From Comamonadaceae bacterium OS-4 (lineage in GTDB: Bacteria; Pseudomonadota; Gammaproteobacteria; Burkholderiales; Burkholderiaceae_C), in the NCBI GenBank assembly GCA_027924025.1, contig AP026970.1, forward strand, positions 1,448,501 through 1,512,500: a DNA stretch of 64,000 nucleotides, written 5' to 3'. This document shows, one piece after another, positions 46,255 to 54,435 of the stretch. Position numbers and translations under genes: made by a program. A model generated the notes under the pieces. The model ran no database searches and was not told where the DNA came from. It was given only the letters and a program-made list of their open reading frames with translations. Every line of letters begins with the position of its first letter. The first letter of the stretch is position 1.

Positions 46255-47181
46255 ATGAAAGCCCTGCAAGACCTCGCTATCTTGGTGCGCACAGTGGATG
46301 CTGGCAGCCTGTCTGCCGCCGCCCGTGCGCTGGACATGACCCCGGCTGCGGCCAGTGCCGCCCTCAAGCGGCTGGAGGCCGAGCTGCAGGTGCCGCTCTT
46401 GGTGCGCTCGACCCGCAGCCTGCGGCTGACCCCGGAGGGCGCTGCTTTTCTGGAACATGCGCGGCTGGCCCTCAGCACCCTGAGCGAAGGGGTGCGGTCA
46501 CTCGGCACCGGCCTCCACGAGGTGCAAGGCGTGTTGCGCCTGGCGGCTTCGTCCGACATGGGCCGCAACCTCCTGCTGCCGTGGCTGGATGACTTTCAGT
46601 CGCTGCACCCGCAGCTGCGCTACCGGCTCACCCTGTCAGACCGCATGGCCAATATGTTCAGCGAACCGGTGGATGCCGCTTTCCGCTACGGCAAGCCGCA
46701 AGACTCGAATCTGGTGGCCCTGCCGGTGGCGCCCCACAACCGGCGGGTGCTGGTGGCTTCCCCCGCGTATCTGGCACAGCACCCCACGCCCCTTACGCCC
46801 CACGACTTGGCCGGGCACGACTGCCTGTGTTTCATGCTGGGGGAAGATGTGAATGACCGTTGGACTTTTCGCCGGGCGGGTGAGGCCCTGACCGTGCGGG
46901 TGCAAGGTGGGCATGTCGGCAACGATGGGGATGTGGTGCGCCGCTGGGCAGTGGCCGGCCGGGGCGTGGCCTACAAAGCCTGGCTGGATGTAGCCCACGA
47001 TGTGACCGAAGGCCGTTTGGTGATGCTGTGCACCGAATGGGACACCGAGCCGGTGCCGGTTTATATGGTGCTGCCCGACCGGCGCCAGCTCACCCCGGGT
47101 TTGCGATTGTTAAGGGAGTTTGTGGCCACCGCTTGCGCCGCCATGCCACCACTGCCGGCCGCTGCAGGCTCCGCCCGCTAG
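46255..47181 (+). CDS. LysR-family transcriptional regulator
   Basis: About 308 residues. The N-terminal winged HTH is LAILVRTVDAGSLSAAARAL with KRLEAELQVPLLVRSTRSLR, and the rest is the substrate-binding domain (LRLAASSDMGRNLLLPWLDD and so on), of the CrgA/DsdC-like group that often controls neighbouring oxidoreductases. The ATG at 46255 is preferred to an in-frame TTG two codons earlier. It probably controls the divergent dehydrogenase and itself. Confidence 0.92.
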   Translation: MKALQDLAILVRTVDAGSLSAAARALDMTPAAASAALKRLEAELQVPLLVRSTRSLRLTPEGAAFLEHARLALSTLSEGVRSLGTGLHEVQGVLRLAASSDMGRNLLLPWLDDFQSLHPQLRYRLTLSDRMANMFSEPVDAAFRYGKPQDSNLVALPVAPHNRRVLVASPAYLAQHPTPLTPHDLAGHDCLCFMLGEDVNDRWTFRRAGEALTVRVQGGHVGNDGDVVRRWAVAGRGVAYKAWLDVAHDVTEGRLVMLCTEWDTEPVPVYMVLPDRRQLTPGLRLLREFVATACAAMPPLPAAAGSAR

Positions 47182-47196
47182 GGCCTGAGCCCTGGT

Positions 47197-47415
47197 TCAA
47201 TCTTTGGTTAACAGCTCTGAGGGCGGTACACCCAAAGAGTCTGCGAGGGCGACCAATACCAGCAATGTGGGATTGGCAGCGCCGGACTCGATCCGGCTCA
47301 AGTAGGTGCGGAATATTCCGCATCGTTCCGACAAAACTTCCTGAGACAGTTCGGCGTTTTGCCGTAATCCCCTGACGCGCTTCCCGACGATTTGTTTGTA
47401 ATTGATCTTGTTCAT
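47197..47415 (-). CDS. Small XRE-family (HTH) regulator
   Basis: About 72 residues: a single lambda-repressor-type HTH (KRVRGLRQNAELSQEVLSER, then YLSRIESGAANPTLLVLVAL). I used the Met at 47415 (MNKINYKQIV) because the frame upstream of it (to 47499) has no similarity. Such small Cro-like proteins act as stand-alone regulators or antitoxins; no toxin is adjacent. It converges on the LysR gene end. Confidence 0.8.
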   Translation of the reverse strand: MNKINYKQIVGKRVRGLRQNAELSQEVLSERCGIFRTYLSRIESGAANPTLLVLVALADSLGVPPSELLTKD

Positions 47416-47583
47416 TTCCACCGGCGCAGTGTCCGGCGAATGTGTTTTTTTTAAAACACATTCATTCGTACAAGCTGTTGAGCGCGTGCTGCTTGGCATG
47501 GGATTGAGCGTGAGCCCCCAAAAATCCGATGCTGCGGGCCTTTGGCGGGCGGGTCTGTGCGCTGACGCGCCGGGTGGCGAGCG

Positions 47584-47994
47584 TTAAGCGAATCCAAGCA
47601 AAAGATCGCGCGCTTTACCGGGGGGCATGCGTTGGCAAATCTCGTCGGCACACAAGCTGAACACTTGTACATGGCCGGGCAGGTGTTTGGCAATTTCGTC
47701 TTTGAAGCGGTGCAGTCCGACCGATACGCTCTCGGTACTCGGCCCATCCGTAGGCTCTTGCAACAAGCGCTCGATGCCAAAAATTTTGCTTTGGTCTTGC
47801 AAGTTGCGCACGGCAGATTGCAAGGCAGCAACTTCGCCTTCGAGCAGCTGCATCACATGGCCATTCGAAAAAAGGGTGATCCCGTAGAGGCTGCGCCCGA
47901 CCACCGAGCCATAGGCGGCTTGCAGAACCGGGGGAAGTGCTTTTCCGTAAGCGTCGACCAAAGTACCCTTCAAAACCCAGCGGGTGTGTGCCAT
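47584..47994 (-). CDS. BLUF-like protein lacking flavin-binding residues
   Basis: 136 residues. SLYGITLFSNGHVMQLLEGE corresponds to the core of BLUF blue-light sensors (GITG-x-LLYxxGxFxQLLEG), and the Gln and LEG are kept. However, the N-terminal Tyr needed for the photocycle and the flavin-contacting Asn are not at the expected places (the segment is RWVLKGTLVDAY, and VVGRS before GIT). It is therefore probably a degenerate, light-insensitive member, perhaps a protein-interaction domain. Its C-terminal helices are present (FKDEIAKHLPGHVQVFSLCA). Confidence 0.6.
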   Translation of the reverse strand: MAHTRWVLKGTLVDAYGKALPPVLQAAYGSVVGRSLYGITLFSNGHVMQLLEGEVAALQSAVRNLQDQSKIFGIERLLQEPTDGPSTESVSVGLHRFKDEIAKHLPGHVQVFSLCADEICQRMPPGKARDLLLGFA

Positions 47995-48135
47995 TCCGAG
48001 AACCTTGTGCGCTTAGTGAAAGACTGTGAGCCACAACTGTAAGAAGGCAGTGGCCTCAGTAGAACACACTCATTCACACAGATCGAGCTTTCATGCGCCG
48101 CGAGTGCTTGGGGGTCTTTTGTTGCTAAGTGGGTC

Positions 48136-48188
48136 GTTTGCCCACGATCTATTTGCGCGGGATGCTATGTATTTTGTAGCGATTTGGC
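48136..48188 (-). repeat. Interspersed repeat copy at the 3' end of the PcaB-like gene
   Basis: On the minus strand CGCTACAAAATACATAGCAT then CCCGCGCAAATAGATCGTGG. It aligns with the rpoD-terminator copy (TGCTATCAAAAAAATAGCGC then CCCGCGCACATTGCATGTGG). The gene's stop codon (TAG) lies inside it. Confidence 0.6.
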
Positions 48189-49064
48189 CAAGCCCCAGGC
48201 GCTGGCGTGCGCCGACATCAGCAACTGGGTCCAGTCGCTTTGATCGGATTGCCAGAAGCCCAGGGTGCGCTCGAACGCATGGGGCATAGAGCTCAGCAAG
48301 CCCGCCACCCGCTGCGGGCTGCGGCGCGCCATAGCCAGAGCGGTCAAGCTCCCAGCGCAGGGCTCTGTGCCGGGCGAGCGCTGCACCATGGCGCTGGCCA
48401 AGGTGCCCAAGCTGCCGATCAGCAGAGCCACATCGCACCCCAACGCTACCCAGGCGTCACGCTGGGTATCCCAGGGCGCATCGGGGATAGACAATTTGAG
48501 GTGCCGGGCCAATGCCGCTTGTACCGCGGGGCCGTGCGCGGGTCGGGCGCTCAGGGTGCCGCCCAGCTGCACCGCCAGCGCCGCGGCTGAGCTGGCATCC
48601 AGGCGTTGGAGTGCGCGGCGCAAGGGCGCTACTGTCACGGCCAGTTCAGGCTGTTGCGCCAGCGCCGCCATGCAGGTATCGACATAGCCACGGGTGACGG
48701 CCAACACCTGCTGAGTGATCAGCGCCATGGTGGTGTCGATCAGGTCTTGCTTGGTGCACCCGTAGTGCACAAACGGAACTGCCGCCGGGTTGAAGAGCCC
48801 CACCGTATCGCGCAGGCTCTTGATCAAAGGAACCGCCAAACTGCCGCAGCTGGCGCTGTCGCGCACGATGCGGGCGGCGTCAAACAGCTCGACCTTGCAG
48901 GTGTCGACGATGGATACCGCCGCATCCGCAGGTATTACGCCGTGCTCGGCCTGGGCCTGCGCGAGCGCGGCTTCCACCCGCAGCATGGCGGCCACAAAAC
49001 GCTGGGCTCCGAAGGACTCCAGCACCTCGGGCGCATACAAAAAATCGTCCAGCACACTGCTCAT
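48165..49064 (-). CDS. Degenerate PcaB-like lyase (3-carboxymuconate cycloisomerase family)
   Basis: 299 residues, against about 450 for normal PcaB. The beginning resembles the family ([60 protein letters not shown]). However, the GRTxxQQA segment is reduced and the catalytic SSxMPxKxNP signature is replaced by VQRSPGTEPCAG. The end (LGFWQSDQSDWTQLLMSAHA) matches a point well before the usual C-terminus, and the last codons come from an interspersed repeat. I infer loss of lyase activity or a changed role. It is the last gene of the livKHMGF operon, 33 bp after the TIM-barrel gene. Confidence 0.7.
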   Translation of the reverse strand: MSSVLDDFLYAPEVLESFGAQRFVAAMLRVEAALAQAQAEHGVIPADAAVSIVDTCKVELFDAARIVRDSASCGSLAVPLIKSLRDTVGLFNPAAVPFVHYGCTKQDLIDTTMALITQQVLAVTRGYVDTCMAALAQQPELAVTVAPLRRALQRLDASSAAALAVQLGGTLSARPAHGPAVQAALARHLKLSIPDAPWDTQRDAWVALGCDVALLIGSLGTLASAMVQRSPGTEPCAGSLTALAMARRSPQRVAGLLSSMPHAFERTLGFWQSDQSDWTQLLMSAHASAWGLAKSLQNT

Positions 49065-49097
49065 GGCAATTGTTTGGTTGAGGTCGGGTCGGGTGGG

Positions 49098-50000
49098 TCA
49101 GGCCAGCGCCTGGCGCAGGCGCATCTGGTTGGGCAGCGGCACCGAGCGGCGCAGCACATCTTCGCCCAGCCACAGGGCAGCGCGACGCGCGCGGGCAGCC
49201 ACGATTTCCAGCGGCATTTGCTGGTAGTCGTCGTTGAATACCTCAAAGCTGTAGTCACCGCGGTAGCCCAGCTGGTGCAGCTTGAGCACGAGTTCCGCGA
49301 GAGCCTCGCTGTGCACGCCTTCGCCGGGGAACACGCGGAAGGTGCGCGCCGTGGTGATGCGCTCCTCGACCGTTTTGATTTCGTTCCACATGAAGTCGGC
49401 CAGTTGCACCAGAAAGATCTTGCTGGGGTCCAGGATCTCCAGCTCGTCCAACGGGGTCTTGGTGGCAAACAGGTGGAAGGAGTCAAAGCCCAGACCCAAA
49501 TTGGGCATGTCGGCTTGGCTAATGAGGTCCCACGCTTGGGGAAACTCATTCACGTTGCGGCCCCAGGACAGGGCCTCGAACGCGATTTTGATGTTCATCG
49601 GAATTGCCAGCATGGCCAGCTTGCGCAGGTCCTGCACGAGCTTGTCTGTGTCACCGGTGGCGTGGGTGGAGGTACTGGAGCAGGCCAGCATGACGCGGCA
49701 GTCCAGGGCCGCGCACATCTCCATCATGCTCTTGGCGATGTCGACCTTGTAGTCGTGCAGGTGGCCGGAGAGGCCCTCAAAATCGCGCAGCACCTGAAAG
49801 CCGGTCACGCGCAGGCCACTGTCCTTGACTTCTTGCACCGCGGCGCGCCAGCCCTCGGGGTGGCTCACCAGATCACGGGCCAGCAGCATCACCTGGGTAA
49901 AGCCGGCCGCCTTCATGGCGTCCAGCTTGGCCTTCAGGGGCCCGGCCAGCGTGATGGTGTCCATCCCGAAGTCGTCGAATTTGCCTTCAAATTGGCTCAT
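49098..50000 (-). CDS. 3-dehydroshikimate dehydratase-like TIM barrel (QuiC N-half)
   Basis: 300 residues of the sugar-phosphate isomerase/epimerase TIM-barrel superfamily, closest in pattern to the N-terminal half of bifunctional QuiC1-type enzymes. Candidate metal ligands are the Glu in IAFEALSWGR, the Asp in LGLGFDSFHL, the Gln in FLVQLADFMW and the Glu in YSFEVFNDDY. The known reaction is dehydration of 3-dehydroshikimate to protocatechuate in quinate/shikimate catabolism. Here it is a free-standing protein, with the HPPD-like half encoded by the gene 5 bp upstream. The assignment rests on pattern recognition and the genomic pairing. Confidence 0.72.
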   Translation of the reverse strand: MSQFEGKFDDFGMDTITLAGPLKAKLDAMKAAGFTQVMLLARDLVSHPEGWRAAVQEVKDSGLRVTGFQVLRDFEGLSGHLHDYKVDIAKSMMEMCAALDCRVMLACSSTSTHATGDTDKLVQDLRKLAMLAIPMNIKIAFEALSWGRNVNEFPQAWDLISQADMPNLGLGFDSFHLFATKTPLDELEILDPSKIFLVQLADFMWNEIKTVEERITTARTFRVFPGEGVHSEALAELVLKLHQLGYRGDYSFEVFNDDYQQMPLEIVAARARRAALWLGEDVLRRSVPLPNQMRLRQALA

Positions 50001-50005
50001 GGTGT

Positions 50006-50890
50006 TCAGCCCCGGACTTGGTGAACCAGCTCAAACATGGCGTTGCCCATGGTGGGGCGGGTGAGAGCACCCTTGCTGTCTTGCGCCGGGTCTTTGCTGG
50101 GCACAAAGTCCACACCGCGCTGGCGCAAGGCTGCCACGGTGGCTTGCACATCCGGTGTGCCAAGGCCCACGCGCTGGAAGCACTCGTCGTCTTCCACATC
50201 CAACACACCGGGCTCGGGCTCAATGAGCTGCAGGTAAAAGGTTTTGCACGGGCTTTGCAGAATGCGCCCCTTGGGCAGGATGCCGAAGCGCGTCTCGGGC
50301 TCCAGCGCGGTAAAGCCGAAGAGGGCGCTATAAAACTCGGTCCAGTCATCGCTGCGGTCATTTCCGATGTACTGCACCACACCGAAGAAGTGCAGGCCGG
50401 TGATGGCCGGCGGGTTCTTGTCGACTGCAGGTACGGGTGTGAAGTCCACGTCGTAAATCGAGAACTCGCGGTGGCGGTCTACAAAGTAAATGCGGCTGTT
50501 GCCCACGCCATGCACCGCGGGAATATGCAGCTCCATCACTTCGACCTGCACTGGCACGGCCCAGGCACCGCGGGCCAAGGCCCGCTTGTAGGCGGCTGAG
50601 GCGTCCTGCACCCGCAGGGCGATGGCGGCGATCACCGGCTTTTCGGTCAGCGCGGCGCCCCGGCCGTGGGCGTTGACGATGACGTTGATATCGCCCTGGC
50701 GGTAGAGCAGCACTTCGCGCGAGCGGTGGCGGGCGATGGGGCGGAATCCCATGGCCTCCAGCACCTGGCCCAGCGCCTGTGGCTTGGAGGTGGCGTACTC
50801 GATGAACTCAATGCCTTCCAGACCCAGCGGGTTGGGGCCTTCGTCGATGTGTTCGCGGTCTGCGCCGCTAGGGCGTGGGGTGTTGGCCAT
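50006..50890 (-). CDS. 4-hydroxyphenylpyruvate-dioxygenase-like protein (QuiC C-half type)
   Basis: 294 residues with two vicinal-oxygen-chelate modules, as in HPPD (LEGIEFIEYATSKPQALGQV and ITGLHFFGVVQYIGNDRSDD). Of the three iron ligands of true HPPD, the first His (LHFF) and the Glu (AMFELVHQ) appear, but the middle His is an Arg (FQRVGL instead of QHVAF). Classical HPPD activity is therefore unlikely. In bifunctional QuiC1 proteins an HPPD-like domain is fused to the dehydratase; here the two are separate genes 5 bp apart. It lies 33 bp after livF. Confidence 0.75.
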   Translation of the reverse strand: MANTPRPSGADREHIDEGPNPLGLEGIEFIEYATSKPQALGQVLEAMGFRPIARHRSREVLLYRQGDINVIVNAHGRGAALTEKPVIAAIALRVQDASAAYKRALARGAWAVPVQVEVMELHIPAVHGVGNSRIYFVDRHREFSIYDVDFTPVPAVDKNPPAITGLHFFGVVQYIGNDRSDDWTEFYSALFGFTALEPETRFGILPKGRILQSPCKTFYLQLIEPEPGVLDVEDDECFQRVGLGTPDVQATVAALRQRGVDFVPSKDPAQDSKGALTRPTMGNAMFELVHQVRG

Positions 50891-50923
50891 GGGTTCTCCG
50901 GGTCGTCAAATGGTGAAGTAAAG

Positions 50924-51676
50924 CTAAACGGTGGCAGTTGTCGGCGCGGCACTGGTATGCGCACCGCCCAAAAACAGGCGCTCAATGTTCGGGTCCGCCA
51001 GCAACTCCGATGCTGGCTTTTGCAGCACCAGGCGGCCGGATTCGAGGGCAATGGCTTCGTCCGAAATCTTGAGCGCGCTCTTCACGTTTTGTTCCACCAT
51101 CAGCACTGTGGTGCCCTGGTCGGCCAGTTTGCGCAGGAGCTTGAACACATCGGCCACCACCATGGGCGAGAGGCCGATGGAGGGCTCATCAATCAAAATC
51201 ACCTTGGGGCGCAAGAGCAAAGCGCGGCCAATTTCCAGCTGCTTCTGCTCGCCGCCGGACAGGGCTGCCGCCGGTGAGTGCAGGCGCTGCTTCACGCGGG
51301 GGAAGAACTCCAGCACCTCCGGAATGCGCTCGTGCGTGGTCTTCATGCCCAGGGTGATGCCGCCCAGCTCCAAGTTCTCAAATACGCTGAGCTGGCCGAA
51401 CAGGTTGCGGCCTTGCGGCACGAAGGCAATGCCTTGGGCCAGCAAGACCTTTTGGCTGGCACCGGCCACGCTCACACCGTCCAGCAAGATGTCGCCCTGG
51501 CGCGGCTTGAGCAAGCCAAACAAGGCCTTGAGCACGGTGGATTTGCCCGCGCCATTCGGCCCAAGCAGCAAGGTGATGGTGCCGCGCTTGGCCTTGAAGG
51601 ACAGGTTGTTCAGGATCATGAAATCCTTGTAACCCGCCACCACGTCTTTGAATTCAATGCAGGTATCTGTGGTCAT
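50924..51676 (-). CDS. livF: ABC transporter ATP-binding protein LivF-type
   Basis: 250 residues. Walker A is LLLGPNGAGKSTVLKALFGL, the signature is LSGGEQKQLEIGRALLLRPK, and Walker B is VILIDEPSIGLSPMV. This is the LivF subgroup that energises HAAT-type transporters for branched-chain amino acids, aromatic acids, urea and others. The partner LivG gene ends 3 bp upstream. The substrate here is suggested by the downstream catabolic genes rather than by LivF itself. Confidence 0.93.
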   Translation of the reverse strand: MTTDTCIEFKDVVAGYKDFMILNNLSFKAKRGTITLLLGPNGAGKSTVLKALFGLLKPRQGDILLDGVSVAGASQKVLLAQGIAFVPQGRNLFGQLSVFENLELGGITLGMKTTHERIPEVLEFFPRVKQRLHSPAAALSGGEQKQLEIGRALLLRPKVILIDEPSIGLSPMVVADVFKLLRKLADQGTTVLMVEQNVKSALKISDEAIALESGRLVLQKPASELLADPNIERLFLGGAHTSAAPTTATV

Positions 51677-51679
51677 GCG

Positions 51680-52441
51680 TCAGCTCCCCAGGTAAGCGTC
51701 AAGGACTTGCTTGTTATTGCGGATTTCATCCGGCGTGCCGATGGCCAGCACCTGGCCTTCGACCATCACCATGATGCGGTGGCACAGGTCCATCACAAAG
51801 TCCATGTTGTGTTCAATCACTACAAAGGAGCTCTTTTTGCCGAACTTGGGGTTGCGGTTCAGTTCCTTCAGCAGGGTGCTGATGCCGCCCACCAGACTGG
51901 GGTTCACCCCTGCACACGGTTCATCGAGCAGCACCAGGTCGGGCTCGCTCATGAAGGCCATAGCAATGTCCACCAGCTTCTGCTGGCCGTAGGACAGTTC
52001 GCCGGCCTTTTTGTCGGCCACATGGCGGATGCGGAACTGGTCGATCAGCGCATCGGCTTTGGCCCCCAAACCGGAGTCGGACGGAGCGAACATGCGACTC
52101 AGCATCGAGCCTTGGTGCTCCTGGGCCGCGACGATCAGGTTGTCGCGCACGGTCATCTTGCCGAAGACCTGCAGGGTCTGGAAGGTGCGGCCCACACCGC
52201 GACGGCTCAGCTCCAGCGGACCGGCTTGGGTGACGTCCTGGCCGTTGAGTTCGATCTTGCCTGCATCGGGGGTGATCTGGCCCAGCATGCTGTTGAACAG
52301 GGTGGTCTTGCCTGAACCGTTAGGACCGATGACACCGAAGATCTCGCCGGGCATGACCTCGAAGGACACACCGCCAACGGCCTGAATGGCGCCGTAGGCC
52401 TTTTTGATGTTGGTAACTTTAAGCACGGGTTGGCTCATCAT
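51680..52441 (-). CDS. livG: ABC transporter ATP-binding protein LivG-type
   Basis: 253 residues. Walker A is GVIGPNGSGKTTLFNSMLGQ, the LivG-type signature region is ELSYGQQKLVDIAMAFMSEP, and Walker B is LVLLDEPCAGVNPSLVGGIS. The longer stretch before the signature (GRTFQTLQVFGKMTVRDNLI) is typical of LivG. Its start overlaps the end of livM (4 bp), indicating translational coupling within the operon. Confidence 0.94.
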   Translation of the reverse strand: MMSQPVLKVTNIKKAYGAIQAVGGVSFEVMPGEIFGVIGPNGSGKTTLFNSMLGQITPDAGKIELNGQDVTQAGPLELSRRGVGRTFQTLQVFGKMTVRDNLIVAAQEHQGSMLSRMFAPSDSGLGAKADALIDQFRIRHVADKKAGELSYGQQKLVDIAMAFMSEPDLVLLDEPCAGVNPSLVGGISTLLKELNRNPKFGKKSSFVVIEHNMDFVMDLCHRIMVMVEGQVLAIGTPDEIRNNKQVLDAYLGS

Positions 52442-53421
52442 CGGGCTCCCTGTTGTTGGGCGGCAGCGGCACGGGCGGCGCTGGCTTCACGGGCCTGGCG
52501 TTTGGCCTTGATGCGGTCAGGAATGCTCAGCAGGCCATCCGGCAACCAGATCATCAGCAACACCACCGCAGAGCCAAACACAAAGAGGTACCAGGCCTGC
52601 GCAAAGCGCAGCCATTCGGGCAGGATGACGCCTACGGCAGAACCCAGCAGCGGGCCCAGGAAGTAGCCGGGACCACCGACCACCACCATCAGGTACATCA
52701 TGATGGAGGCGCCCACGGTGAAAGGCGCCGGTTCAATGAACTGCACCAGGGACGCAAACAAAGCGCCTGCCACACCGGCGTAAACGGCGCCTATGGCAAA
52801 GCTCAGCAGCGTGTAGCTGCGGGTGTTGATACCCAGGCTTTCGGCGCGTATGGGGTTGTCCCGCAACGCGGTAAATGCCTTGCCCCAGGGGCTGCGCAGC
52901 AGGCCCCATTGCAGGGCACCCAGAACGACGGCGGTGCCCAGCACAAAGTAGTAGTACGCGAGGTTGCCCTCCAGGGAATAGCCGAATAGTGAAGGGCGCG
53001 CAATATTGTTGATGCCAAAGGTGCCGCCGGTCAGCCACTCCTCATTGCGCATCACCAGCCAGACGGCCGTGTTGAAGCCCAGCGTGGCAAAGGCGAGGTA
53101 AATCGTCTGCACCCGCAATGCCGGAAAGCCCAGTGCGATGCCCACAAAAAAGCAAATCAGCGCGGCAGCAGGCAAGCCCAGCCAGAAGCTGAAGCCCGCT
53201 TTCATCAGAATGGCGACGGTGTAGGCGCCTATGCCGAAGAAAGCCGCATGCCCCAGTGACTTCTGGCCCGCGTAACCGACTGTGAGGTTCAGGCCCATGG
53301 TGGCGATGACAAACACCAGCCAGTAAGAGAGCAGGTACACGCCGTAATTTTTTAGAAAAGGCGGCGCAGCGAGCAGCAGGATTGCGCAAGCAGCTATCAA
53401 AATGAGAGTAATTTTTTTCAT
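52438..53421 (-). CDS. livM: ABC transporter permease LivM-type
   Basis: 327 residues with about nine membrane helices. It has the LivM-type signature VGYAGQKSLGHAAFFGIGAY and later GGTFGINNIARPSL and RDNPIRAESLGINTRSYTLL. The Arg/Ala/Gln-rich C-terminus is cytoplasmic. The first helix is encoded by an interspersed repeat copy (MKKITLILIAACAILLLAAP). It forms the membrane pore with LivH. Confidence 0.94.
   Translation of the reverse strand: MKKITLILIAACAILLLAAPPFLKNYGVYLLSYWLVFVIATMGLNLTVGYAGQKSLGHAAFFGIGAYTVAILMKAGFSFWLGLPAAALICFFVGIALGFPALRVQTIYLAFATLGFNTAVWLVMRNEEWLTGGTFGINNIARPSLFGYSLEGNLAYYYFVLGTAVVLGALQWGLLRSPWGKAFTALRDNPIRAESLGINTRSYTLLSFAIGAVYAGVAGALFASLVQFIEPAPFTVGASIMMYLMVVVGGPGYFLGPLLGSAVGVILPEWLRFAQAWYLFVFGSAVVLLMIWLPDGLLSIPDRIKAKRQAREASAARAAAAQQQGAR
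53366..53408 (-). repeat. Interspersed repeat copy encoding the first LivM helix
   Basis: On the minus strand ACTCTCATTTTGATAGCTGC then TTGCGCAATCCTGCTGCTCG. It encodes TLILIAACAILLL in frame and shares ACTCTC-TTTTGATAGCTGC-TGCGCA with the livK and mltB copies. Confidence 0.75.
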
Positions 53422-53440
53422 GAGGGTGTTCCGGTGGTAC

Positions 53441-54316
53441 TCAGACTTTGCGTTCCACTTTTTTGCCCAGCAGCCCTTGCGGCTTGAACAGAATCACGAC
53501 CATGAAGATCACCAACGCCACCGCGTCTTTGTAGGCGGGGGAGATGTAGGCGGCGGCCAGGTTCTCGCACACGCCGACGATGAGCCCGCCCAACAGCGCG
53601 CCCCGTGAGTTGTTGAAGCCGCCGATGATGGCTGCGAAAAAAGCCTTGTTGCCCAGGGACTCACCCATGTCGAATTTGGCGAGGTAGGTGGGCGTGACTA
53701 AGAGCGCGGCCGCGACAGCCAGCACGGCATTGATGGCAAAGGCGTAAAAAATCATGCGGGGCACGTTGATGCCCAGCACCGACGCGCTTTCGGTGTTTTG
53801 CGCCACCGCCTGCATGGCCCGGCCGGTGACCGTCTTGGTCATGAAGGCTTGCACCACAAAGACGAGGATCAGCGCTACCGCAAAGGTGCCCACATCCGCC
53901 AAGGTAATGGTCACACCGGCGATGTTGAAGAGCTTGTCTGCAAACAGGCTGGGGAAGGGGTGGGCTTCGGCGCTGTAGCCGGCGCGCAGCCCGTTGCGCA
54001 TGGCAATGGACAGGCCGATGGTGGCCACGACGATGGGCATCATGCCGAACTTGAACAGGGGGTCGACCAAGCCGCGTTTGAACACCCAGCCCAGCAGGAA
54101 CACGGCCAACACGACCGTCATGGCGAAGCTCACCGCCAGGGGTGCGCCAATGCTCATGAAGCCCAGCATCATGAAAGCGGGCAGCATCACGAACTCGCCC
54201 TGGGCGAAGTTGATGGTGCCGCTGGCCTGCCACAACAGCGTAAAGCCGAGGGCTGCCAGTGAGTAGATGGCGCCGGTGGCCATTCCACTGAAGAAGAGTT
54301 GGAGAAAGTCGGTCAT
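53441..54316 (-). CDS. livH: ABC transporter permease LivH-type
   Basis: 291 residues with about eight membrane helices. It begins MTDFLQLFFSGMATGAIYSL with FTLLWQASGTINFAQGEFVM, the LivH signature. The loop region RAMQAVAQNTESASVLGINV is the EAA-like coupling stretch, and NNSRGALLGGLIVGVCENLA is also typical. It is 119 bp downstream of livK with a hairpin between, and 19 bp upstream of livM. Confidence 0.94.
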   Translation of the reverse strand: MTDFLQLFFSGMATGAIYSLAALGFTLLWQASGTINFAQGEFVMLPAFMMLGFMSIGAPLAVSFAMTVVLAVFLLGWVFKRGLVDPLFKFGMMPIVVATIGLSIAMRNGLRAGYSAEAHPFPSLFADKLFNIAGVTITLADVGTFAVALILVFVVQAFMTKTVTGRAMQAVAQNTESASVLGINVPRMIFYAFAINAVLAVAAALLVTPTYLAKFDMGESLGNKAFFAAIIGGFNNSRGALLGGLIVGVCENLAAAYISPAYKDAVALVIFMVVILFKPQGLLGKKVERKV

Positions 54317-54363
54317 TCGGAGTCCTTGGGGCGCGGTGCCAGCCGGGGAACTGGTGGTTCGCC

Positions 54364-54427
54364 AGCCCCCTGAAGAGAAAGCCCGCCTGGTCCGCTCGGG
54401 TGTCTGTGCCAGAGCGAGCAGGGGGCT
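54364..54427 (-). other. Stem-loop between livK and livH
   Basis: AGCCCCCTG and CAGGGGGCT form a perfect 9-bp stem enclosing about 46 nt. It lies right after the livK stop on the minus strand. No T-run follows. Such structures commonly stabilise the binding-protein transcript and reduce expression of the downstream permease genes. Confidence 0.5.
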
Positions 54428-54435
54428 TCAGGCCA

